From Pyrinomonadaceae bacterium (GTDB lineage Bacteria > Acidobacteriota > Blastocatellia > Pyrinomonadales > Pyrinomonadaceae): 18,450 bases of DNA. The DNA lies in NCBI GenBank assembly GCA_014379075.1, contig JACMMN010000090.1:1-18450 (forward strand), given 5' to 3'. Each line of letters starts with the position of its first letter. Position 1 is the stretch's first letter. A model generated the notes under the pieces. It had not been told where the DNA came from. It made no database searches and saw only the letters and a list, made by a program, of their open reading frames with translations. The position numbers were made by a program, and so were the translations under genes. Shown here one piece after another: positions 1 through 5,960 of this stretch.

Positions 1-9
1 TAAATAATT

Positions 10-549
10 ATGAACAATCAAAAAATCGCTGACATTTACGCCGGAAATAATAAAATCCGGGAAAAATTCACCGAAACGCTCTCAGCATTAACGGATGTGC
101 AGGCTTCGGCCCTGCCCGACGGTGAGAAATGGACGGTCGCGCAGATCGCAGAGCATGTTTCGATAGTCGAGGAAAATATGGCAAAGATCTGCCTTAAATT
201 GCTGTCGAAGGCACAGGCCGATGGCAAAACATCCACCGGAACGGCTTTTATTTCGGACAGTTTTCGTGCGAGAGGGGCGGAAGTCGCTCAAATTAAGCTT
301 GAAGCACCCGAAATGGTACACCCGTCCGGCGGCAAATCTATTGCCGAATCGCTCGCAAAAATGGCAGAAACCCAGGCGAAATTTAACGAGTTGCTCCCGC
401 TTTTTGAAACCTGCGATTGCGACGAAAACAAATTTCCACACCCATTTTTTGGAGACCTTTCCGCGGCCGAATGGCTGACACTCGCCGGCGGCCATAAGGC
501 CCGCCATCTTAAACAAATAAGAAACGTTCTGGCGAAAAGCGGGCAATAA
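10..549 (+). CDS. DinB-superfamily four-helix protein
   Basis: This 179-residue protein has the look of the DinB/YfiT-type four-helix bundle family, whose members often bind a divalent metal through three histidines and include thiol-dependent transferases and many proteins of unknown role. Seen in the sequence: an N-terminal helix, a W-T-V-A-Q-I-A-E-H-V segment with His49, and a C-terminal G-G-H-K-A-R-H-L-K-Q-I segment with His162 and His166. These fit the usual spacing of the metal ligands, with the first in helix 2 and a pair in the last helix. There is no signal peptide or membrane segment, so it is probably cytosolic. The ATG lies only 9 nt from the window edge, so its ribosome binding site and upstream partner are not visible. 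The substrate is unknown. The fold call is fairly secure, the enzymatic role is not. Confidence 0.7.
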   Translation: MNNQKIADIYAGNNKIREKFTETLSALTDVQASALPDGEKWTVAQIAEHVSIVEENMAKICLKLLSKAQADGKTSTGTAFISDSFRARGAEVAQIKLEAPEMVHPSGGKSIAESLAKMAETQAKFNELLPLFETCDCDENKFPHPFFGDLSAAEWLTLAGGHKARHLKQIRNVLAKSGQ

Positions 550-553
550 AAAA

Positions 554-586
554 GCCCCGGTTACCAGGAGGGCGCATAACCGGGGC
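554..586 (-). terminator. Intrinsic terminator facing the minus strand
   Basis: A perfect 10-bp stem, gccccggtta (554-563) with taaccggggc (577-586), encloses a 13-nt loop. A run of A lies on its left side (548-553), so read on the minus strand the hairpin is followed by TTTTTTATT, the classic form of a rho-independent terminator. On the plus strand the hairpin is followed by caggagtcc, without a U tract, so it is a poor terminator for the upstream plus-strand gene, which ends at 549. No minus-strand protein gene lies to its right, which raises the question of what transcript it ends. Confidence 0.65.
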
Positions 587-778
587 AGGAGTCCAAACAA
601 ATGCTTCGTAACTTACAATCCCGCAAGTGTTTGAAGCTGTGGTTATGATGAATTTCGGAGCAGCTAGGGTTGCCCGTATCTCTTTCTCAGGGTGTGAGCG
701 TACAACGCAGTGTGATAAGATTTCCTACTTGCATCTATAAGTAAACCGAGGGTAAAGGCCCGGCTTCACAACAATTTC
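587..778 (-). ncRNA. Candidate minus-strand small RNA upstream of murA
   Basis: This stretch has no convincing protein gene, but the minus-strand terminator at 554-586 needs a transcript. Read on the minus strand, the region can form an outer helix between 727-732 and 623-628 (GCAAGT with ACTTGC), enclosing three smaller helices: 705-708 with 698-701, 690-692 with 673-675, and 661-665 with 635-639. All are short, and I found no convincing minus-strand promoter. It matches no family I know: tmRNA, RNase P RNA, 6S RNA and TPP or SAM riboswitches were considered and not supported. The plus strand here must also carry the murA promoter and leader, and no clear Shine-Dalgarno sequence precedes the murA ATG. 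The boundaries are guesses. Confidence 0.25.
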
Positions 779-2068
779 ATGGACAAATTTTTAATCCGCG
801 GCGGAAGATCATTACGCGGAAAGATCGAGATCAGCGGAGCTAAAAATTCGGCTCTGCCGTGTTTGGCGGCGGCTTTGCTGACGCCGGAAACGGTGACGCT
901 GCACAATGTTCCTTATGTGAAGGATCTGATAACACAGCGCCGACTGCTTGAAGATCTGGGCGCGACAGTGCTCACGCCGGAACTCCGCACTCACAAAATA
1001 ACTGCAAAAAATATAGAAACGTTCGAGGCTCCCTACGAACTCGTAAAAACTATGCGGGCGAGTGTTTTGGCTTTAGGGCCTCTACTTGCCCGTTTTGGCC
1101 AGGCAAAGGTCAGCCTGCCCGGCGGCTGTGCAATCGGCACACGGCCCATCGATCTTCATTTGCGTGCCTTTGAGCAGCTGGGAGCCGCAGTTTCGCTCGA
1201 ATCCGGCGACGTGGTTGCCCGCGCTCCTAAGGGACGGCTGATCGGTGCCGAGATCGCTTTTGAAAAGGTTACCGTAACAGGGACCGAAAACGTTATGATG
1301 GCCGCGGCCCTTGCCAAAGGCAAAACGATTATCCGAAAAGCCGCCCAAGAACCTGAAATTGAAGATCTTGCCGAACTTTTGAATAAAATGGGTGCGCGAA
1401 TCAAAGGAGCCGGAACATCTATTATCAGGATCGACGGCGTCGAAGCCCTAGGCGGTGCGGAGCACACAATTATTCCCGACCGTATCGAAACCGGCACGTT
1501 CATCGTTGCTGCCGCTATAACAGGCGGCGAACTTGAGATCAAAAGCTGCGATCCCGGACACATCAAAGCGGTAATCGACAAACTGCGCGAGGTTGGTGTC
1601 GAGATCGAGGAATTGAATCAAAACACGCTGCTGGTGAAGTGCGGAGCAGGCGGCTTAAGGGCCAAAGACGTCACGACCGAGCCGCACCCGCTTTTCCCGA
1701 CCGATATGCAGGCACAGTACATGGCCCTTATGACACAGGCTGAAGGCTTGTCCACAGTGACGGAAACCATCTTCGAGAACCGCTTCATGCATGCCTCGGA
1801 ATTGATCCGTTTGGGGGCGAATATTCAGATCTCCGGCAATAAGGCTGTCGTTCAAGGCAAAACCCGGCTGACCGGTGCACCGATCCTCGCATCCGACCTG
1901 CGAGCGTCGGCCTCATTGGTATTAGCTGCACTTTGCGCACAAGGCGAGACACTTATCGACCGGGTTTATCACATCGACCGCGGGTATGAAACGATAGTCA
2001 AAAAATTAAGCTCCGTCGGAGCCGATATAGAGCGGATAACCGACAATATTGCCGCCTCGGCCGATTAA
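779..2068 (+). CDS. murA: UDP-N-acetylglucosamine 1-carboxyvinyltransferase
   Basis: MurA performs the first committed step of peptidoglycan synthesis in the cytosol, transferring enolpyruvate from phosphoenolpyruvate to UDP-GlcNAc. The 429-residue product has the normal family length and the expected two-domain inside-out barrel pattern. Visible hallmarks are the N-terminal A-K-N-S-A-L-P segment with the conserved Lys22, the catalytic loop L-P-G-G-C-A-I-G-T-R-P with Cys117 (the residue alkylated by fosfomycin, Cys115 in E. coli) and the following Arg122, and the late segment F-P-T-D-M-Q-A-Q typical of the UDP-sugar binding region. Because Cys is kept rather than Asp, the enzyme should be fosfomycin-sensitive in principle. 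The ATG at 779 gives the canonical N-terminus M-D-K-F-L-I-R-G-G, although no strong ribosome binding site precedes it. It seems to be transcribed alone, with 265 nt before the next gene. Confidence 0.97.
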   Translation: MDKFLIRGGRSLRGKIEISGAKNSALPCLAAALLTPETVTLHNVPYVKDLITQRRLLEDLGATVLTPELRTHKITAKNIETFEAPYELVKTMRASVLALGPLLARFGQAKVSLPGGCAIGTRPIDLHLRAFEQLGAAVSLESGDVVARAPKGRLIGAEIAFEKVTVTGTENVMMAAALAKGKTIIRKAAQEPEIEDLAELLNKMGARIKGAGTSIIRIDGVEALGGAEHTIIPDRIETGTFIVAAAITGGELEIKSCDPGHIKAVIDKLREVGVEIEELNQNTLLVKCGAGGLRAKDVTTEPHPLFPTDMQAQYMALMTQAEGLSTVTETIFENRFMHASELIRLGANIQISGNKAVVQGKTRLTGAPILASDLRASASLVLAALCAQGETLIDRVYHIDRGYETIVKKLSSVGADIERITDNIAASAD

Positions 2069-2200
2069 TTCTTGCGGACAGATTCCGGATCTTTCACCGT
2101 AAATTTAGATAACGTTTTTTACGTAACAATTTCGTGTTTACACATTTTCTGATATTCCGCTGGCCTGAGTGGAGAAAGACCTATTTTATCTACTTGAAAG

Positions 2201-2218
2201 GTTGAATCATCATTCAAC
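2201..2218. repeat. Small inverted repeat between murA and the HIT gene
   Basis: GTTGAAT (2201-2207) and ATTCAAC (2212-2218) form a perfect 7-bp stem with a 4-nt loop; one flanking G-T and one A-T pair could extend it. It is AT-rich and followed by ttcttc rather than a pure T run, so it could be a weak murA terminator or a protein-binding site. The rest of the 265-nt gap (2069-2333) shows no protein gene or RNA gene that I recognise. Confidence 0.35.
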
Positions 2219-2289
2219 TTCTTCAACCCAGCAGTTAGAGTATGCAATTATGCTTGTTTTCCGAGCTTCCCTCCTTGATCCTGTTCCAA

Positions 2290-2318
2290 TTAACAATCTC
2301 TATTAACTGTGTTTTAAT
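2290..2318 (+). promoter_or_regulatory. Possible promoter of the HIT gene
   Basis: TTAACA (2290-2295) and TTTAAT (2313-2318) are separated by 17 nt and resemble a housekeeping -35/-10 pair, each with one mismatch to consensus. If right, transcription would begin around 2325, about 9 nt before the ATG at 2334. That would give a very short leader, in line with the lack of a visible Shine-Dalgarno sequence. Confidence 0.35.
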
Positions 2319-2333
2319 AAAATACATAGAGTT

Positions 2334-2681
2334 ATGAGCCCAGACTGTATATTTTGCAAGATCGCCGCTGGGGAGATTGCAACCCGGAAAGTTTACGAAG
2401 ACGATGTCTGTGTAGCGTTTAACGATCTTTCTCCGCAGGCACCCACGCATATCCTGATAATTCCGGTCGGGCATATAGACTCGTTGGATACGGCGAAAAG
2501 CAATGAAGAGAATGTTTTAGGCCATTTGTTATCCGCTGCCGCCCACATTGCCCGTGACAAAGGTTTCGCTGATGCCGGCTATCGTGTCGTGATCAACACA
2601 AACGGCGACGGCGGACAGACCGTATTTCATTTACATGTCCATCTTTTGGCCGGCCGTCCGTTTGACTTTCCCCCGGGCTGA
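2334..2681 (+). CDS. HIT-family nucleotide phosphoramidase/hydrolase
   Basis: This is a small (115-residue) histidine-triad protein of the HinT/PKCI branch, cytosolic hydrolases that cleave phosphoramidate or adenylate bonds on purine nucleotides. The signature H-L-H-V-H-L-L-A-G-R is at residues 99-108, and by analogy with human HINT1 the middle His101 would be the nucleophile. The N-terminus C-I-F-C-K-I, with Cys5 and Cys8, matches the C-x-x-C found in many members, which can bind zinc together with a His. The length is normal for bacterial HinT. The next gene, a TPR lipoprotein, starts 32 nt downstream and could be cotranscribed. The natural substrate is not predictable from context. Confidence 0.93.
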   Translation: MSPDCIFCKIAAGEIATRKVYEDDVCVAFNDLSPQAPTHILIIPVGHIDSLDTAKSNEENVLGHLLSAAAHIARDKGFADAGYRVVINTNGDGGQTVFHLHVHLLAGRPFDFPPG

Positions 2682-2713
2682 AATTTCATAATCAGAGCTA
2701 TTTCGTAAGACTT

Positions 2714-3568
2714 ATGAGAAGTTTTTTTTCCGGTTTGATCCTGTGTCTTTTAGCGTTTAGCCAAATTGGCTGCTCTGGGGATGCCGCTTCCGAAAACGCA
2801 AATGCAGTCGTGGTTTCAAATAGCGAAGGCAGCACCAATTCGATGACGACATCAACGCCGCTGCCCGAATTCACAGACGCTAATGAAGCTTTGGCGGCAG
2901 GGGACAAACTGCTCGAAACCAGCGAAACGGACATGGCGATCGCCGCCTATAATCAGGCCGTCAAGCTCAACCCGGAATTTGCCGAAGCTTTTTTCAAACT
3001 GGGCGTGGCATTTTCGCTTATAGAAGCCAGAGATGCCGCACTAATCGATGCGGAGGAACCCACACCTGATCCAAAGGAGAAAAAGACTAAGGAAAAGAAA
3101 CCGGACTCGGTGATCTCATTTGAAAAAGCCGTCGAAGCTTATAAAGTAATGATCGCCAAAGATCCGAATGCCGATGCCGCGCATCATAATCTTGGCAGGT
3201 CGTACAATAAATTAGACGAGGACGAGGACGCCGCGAAATCGCTTCGCCAGGCCGTCAAACTCAAACCCGATGATACCGAATATCAAACCGAGCTGGGCGC
3301 GATACTCATAAAACTTGCTAAATATGCCGAAGCCGTCGGAGCACTGAAAAAAGCTCTTGAATTGGATGCCGATAATACAAAAGCGGAAGAACTGCTAGCC
3401 GATGCCGAAGCCGGAAGGAAACGTATCGGTTTCTCCACGGTGAAAAAGGATGACAAAAAGCCGGGCAAGTCCGAAGATGCGAATGCGAACATTGAGACGA
3501 ACGACAATAAAGGGACCGCATCCGGCAACACAATGAGAAAATTGCCGCCCGCGAATAAACCGAATTAA
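2714..3568 (+). CDS. TPR-repeat lipoprotein
   Basis: The 284-residue product begins with a short basic N-terminus and a hydrophobic segment ending at Cys20 (F-S-Q-I-G-C), followed by a Ser/Asn-rich stretch, which suggests a lipoprotein. The lipobox is imperfect, with Gln at -3. From about residue 55 to 225 there are roughly four tetratricopeptide repeats, seen as A-x-x-x-Y-x-x-A-V-K-L-N-P and related helices ending in L-x-P or L-D-A-D. A Lys/Glu/Pro-rich insert at about residues 115-130 interrupts the first and second repeats, and the last 50 or so residues are low-complexity, rich in Lys, Asn and Asp. TPR proteins are protein-protein adaptors; anchored in the periplasm or outer membrane, this one probably scaffolds an envelope complex. 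The partner is unknown. Confidence 0.85.
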   Translation: MRSFFSGLILCLLAFSQIGCSGDAASENANAVVVSNSEGSTNSMTTSTPLPEFTDANEALAAGDKLLETSETDMAIAAYNQAVKLNPEFAEAFFKLGVAFSLIEARDAALIDAEEPTPDPKEKKTKEKKPDSVISFEKAVEAYKVMIAKDPNADAAHHNLGRSYNKLDEDEDAAKSLRQAVKLKPDDTEYQTELGAILIKLAKYAEAVGALKKALELDADNTKAEELLADAEAGRKRIGFSTVKKDDKKPGKSEDANANIETNDNKGTASGNTMRKLPPANKPN

Positions 3569-3580
3569 ACAATGGTAATC

Positions 3581-3654
3581 CAGATGTCCTCGCTTGCGTG
3601 AGTGTGAGGCGGACGACCCTTTGCTCGTCGGAGGGGCGTGTGCGCAGACATCTG
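3581..3654. repeat. Cloverleaf-like structured inverted repeat
   Basis: CAGATGTC (3581-3588) and GACATCTG (3647-3654) form a perfect 8-bp closing stem around 58 nt. The enclosed sequence can fold into three hairpins: CTCGC-ttgc-GTGAG (3589-3602, including a G-U pair), GACGA with TCGTC (3612-3616 and 3625-3629, 8-nt loop), and a short GCG-tgtg-CGC (3636-3645). It lies 12 nt after the stop codon of the TPR gene and lacks a T run, so it does not look like a standard terminator. It could be a structured RNA, a processing site or a dispersed palindromic repeat unit. I do not recognise a named family. Confidence 0.45.
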
Positions 3655-3694
3655 CCTTCCAGTTCAAAAGTGAATCTAAACTACACACATTGCG

Positions 3695-3716
3695 GTCAAT
3701 CTGTGTCAACTTGACA
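3695..3716 (+). promoter_or_regulatory. TTGACA box overlapped by GTCAA half-sites
   Basis: A perfect -35 hexamer, TTGACA, lies at 3711-3716. It overlaps the palindrome GTCAA-c-TTGAC (3705-3715), and a further direct GTCAA copy starts exactly 10 bp upstream (3695). The next bases, 3717-3728, form another inverted repeat, TTGCC-aa-GGCAA. The -10 region at 17-18 nt spacing (around 3734-3740) is poor, so this may be an activator- or repressor-controlled promoter for the regulator gene starting at 3755. Confidence 0.4.
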
Positions 3717-3754
3717 TTGCCAAGGCAAAACTTCAAATTAGCCATACGGCTTTT

Positions 3755-5866
3755 ATGAAGATCGAACTCGAAACACCTAAAACTCTTTCACTTGAACGCA
3801 AAATAAAAATGCACGAGGCACGCGAGGCGATAATTGACCGTCTCGCCCGCGACCTGCCAACGACGATCGATCTCGAACGGTTCCTTAATGTCGTCGTTTC
3901 GGAGATCGGGAGGATGCTGCTGGCGGATCGCTGCGACCTTCTGCAACTGGTCGAAGGAAAAGAGTTAAGCATCAGCCATGAGTGGCGTAAGGACGATTCG
4001 ATCCTATCAAGTCAGGGAACGACCATACCGGTCGATCCGGCAAAACTCGGCGAGCGATTCGATATTACAAAGCCCATAATCCTCAACGATATTTCAAAAA
4101 CCAAGGACCCAACGCTTCGTTTTTTTGCCAAAGCCCTCGATACACGTTCTTTGCTAATAATCCCGATCATGCTCAGCGGAAATGTTTTGGGTTTGCTCGG
4201 CTTGCACGATACGAAACAGCCGCGTATGTGGCTGAACGAAGAGGTTGCTTTTCTAGAATCTATTGCCCAACAGCTTGCCATCGGTTACCAGTACACGCGG
4301 CTATATGTGGCGCAGGAGCAGGAAACGCGTCGTGTTAACGCGCTGCTCGAGATCGCCAACATGCTCAATTCGCACTCCGATTTTAACGAGGTTTCGACCA
4401 GCGTTCTGGAACGCGCTATTAGCCTCGTCGGTGCTGATTACAGTGCGCTTGGCGTGCTCGACCAAACCGGCAAGAGGATATCGCTCGTCTCGTTCAAAGC
4501 CGCCGAGGGCATTAAGCCGAGCCGCGTATTGAGGATCGTAGAGGAGCATGGCGGATCGCTTGCCGTCGACACGTTTCCAGCTATCGCTGAGCTTTTGCGC
4601 GAAGGCAAAACTCGTCCGCTCAACGATTCACAGCTTCCCTTCGGCCTCCGGCTGATCTTTAATACGCAGCTTGGCGGAAAAGCCGCATTGGTCACGCCGG
4701 TTCGCGTGGGCGGACAAACATTCGGTTTGCTTGGCTTCGTGTTCAGCAAGGCAAGCGTATTCGAACATCACGATATAGCCCTTGTCGAAGGCATTGCTGA
4801 CCAGATCGGCACTGCGCTCGAACGCGATCAGCTTTCTGCTGAGGTTATGCGGCTTAAAAGCGAATTACACCAGCGGAGCAGCGAGATCATCGGCCAGGCA
4901 CCTTCGATCCGGCGGGCCATTGAATTAGCGCTAAACGTTGCGGACACGACGACTACCGTCCTCGTTCAAGGAGAGTCCGGAACGGGCAAGGAACTTCTCG
5001 CCAACCTCATTCATTTTAATTCCGGCCGCGAAAACAAGCCTTACATAAAGATAAACTGTGGTGCGATCCCGGAAACTTTGCTCGAATCTGAGCTTTTCGG
5101 ACACGAAAAGGGCTCTTTTACCGATGCCCGTTCGCAGCGGCGTGGGCGTTTTGAAGAAGCCGATGGTGGAACTTTGTTTTTGGATGAGATCGGCGAAATG
5201 TCCATGCAGGCACAGGTCAGGCTTCTTCGCGTACTTCAGGATGGCGAATTTACACGCGTCGGCGGCAGCGATGTGATCAAATCCGACGTGAGGGTGATCG
5301 CCGCTACTAATATCGATCTCGAAAAAGCCATCGAAGACGGGAAGTTCCGGACCGATCTGTTTTATCGCCTTTCGGTTTTCCCTGTCACGCTGCCGCCGCT
5401 TCGCGAACGCATCGAAGACATTCATCCGCTCGTTTTTCATTTTCTCGAACGGTACAAGGAAAAGACGGGCCGATTTGTCTCGGGGATTTCGAAGGAAGCA
5501 TTGCGGGCTCTCGTCAATTATGAATGGCTGGGAAACGTCCGCGAACTGGAAAACGCGATCGAGCGGGCCATTATTATCGCCTCCGGACGCCAGATCGAAC
5601 TCAACGACCTGCCCGAATCGATAAGCAAAAAAGCAGTCGAAGCCTTTGCCCACGCCCGCCAGGAACGAGCCAGAGCGGCCGGTGAAGGCCGCTCCATAGG
5701 CATTGAGATAGACCTTCCCGCATCGATGGACGAGATCGAAAAAATGGTCATCGCCGCCACGCTGGATTATACGCAAGGCGATAAATCCCGAGCCTCCAGA
5801 CTGCTGAACATCGGCCGAAAAACCCTGTACAGAAAGCTGGACCTATACGAGGAAGACGGTAAATAA
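3755..5866 (+). CDS. Sigma-54-type transcription activator, GAF-GAF-AAA+-Fis HTH
   Basis: The 703-residue protein is a bacterial enhancer-binding protein. Two GAF-type sensor domains come first (about residues 35-185 and 195-360), joined to a short coiled segment and an AAA+ domain (about 375-615). Walker A is G-E-S-G-T-G-K-E at 406-413 and Walker B is G-T-L-F-L-D-E-I at 472-479. The arginine-finger/sensor region F-R-T-D-L-F-Y-R-L and the W-L-G-N-V-R-E-L-E-N box are also intact. A Fis-type helix-turn-helix closes the protein (about 655-697). Such proteins use ATP hydrolysis to remodel sigma-54 RNA polymerase, with GAF domains sensing small molecules or redox state. Odd point: the sigma-54-contacting loop GAFTGA reads GSFTDA (453-458), so two of six positions differ. 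It is transcribed alone, and its targets are not visible here. I saw no -24/-12 promoter upstream of its neighbours. Confidence 0.93.
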   Translation: MKIELETPKTLSLERKIKMHEAREAIIDRLARDLPTTIDLERFLNVVVSEIGRMLLADRCDLLQLVEGKELSISHEWRKDDSILSSQGTTIPVDPAKLGERFDITKPIILNDISKTKDPTLRFFAKALDTRSLLIIPIMLSGNVLGLLGLHDTKQPRMWLNEEVAFLESIAQQLAIGYQYTRLYVAQEQETRRVNALLEIANMLNSHSDFNEVSTSVLERAISLVGADYSALGVLDQTGKRISLVSFKAAEGIKPSRVLRIVEEHGGSLAVDTFPAIAELLREGKTRPLNDSQLPFGLRLIFNTQLGGKAALVTPVRVGGQTFGLLGFVFSKASVFEHHDIALVEGIADQIGTALERDQLSAEVMRLKSELHQRSSEIIGQAPSIRRAIELALNVADTTTTVLVQGESGTGKELLANLIHFNSGRENKPYIKINCGAIPETLLESELFGHEKGSFTDARSQRRGRFEEADGGTLFLDEIGEMSMQAQVRLLRVLQDGEFTRVGGSDVIKSDVRVIAATNIDLEKAIEDGKFRTDLFYRLSVFPVTLPPLRERIEDIHPLVFHFLERYKEKTGRFVSGISKEALRALVNYEWLGNVRELENAIERAIIIASGRQIELNDLPESISKKAVEAFAHARQERARAAGEGRSIGIEIDLPASMDEIEKMVIAATLDYTQGDKSRASRLLNIGRKTLYRKLDLYEEDGK

Positions 5867-5873
5867 GCAAAGT

Positions 5874-5956
5874 AAGGCGGAAACGCAAAAAGCTATGGAG
5901 CGGGCTTTTAACTTTATGTAAAAAGCACGCTCCATAAACATCCGTGTTTCCGCTTT
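5874..5956. terminator. Nested palindromic bidirectional terminator
   Basis: Three stems lie within one another between two convergent genes. The outer stem is GCGGAAAC (5877-5884) with GTTTCCGC (5946-5953), extended to about 11 bp by flanking pairs. The middle one is TATGGAGCG (5894-5902) with CGCTCCATA (5928-5936), 9 bp and perfect. The inner one is GCTTTT (5904-5909) with AAAAGC (5921-5926). It begins 7 nt after one stop codon and ends 4 nt before the other, so it most likely ends transcription from both sides. Confidence 0.75.
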
Positions 5957-5960
5957 GTTA

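Noticed and set aside
88..600. 170-codon minus-strand frame opposite the DinB-like gene
   Set aside because: It overlaps a gene with family motifs, has no recognisable domain, and would run straight through the minus-strand terminator at 554-586.
650..730. CTGAGA and GGGCAACC on the minus strand recalling TPP and SAM riboswitches
   Set aside because: The other conserved parts and helices of either riboswitch are missing, and no matching minus-strand gene follows.
4931..5776. Long open frame of 281 codons on the minus strand opposite the AAA+ domain
   Set aside because: It lies wholly inside a clearly coding gene with intact family motifs, shows no recognisable domain, and is the usual mirror effect of codon bias.
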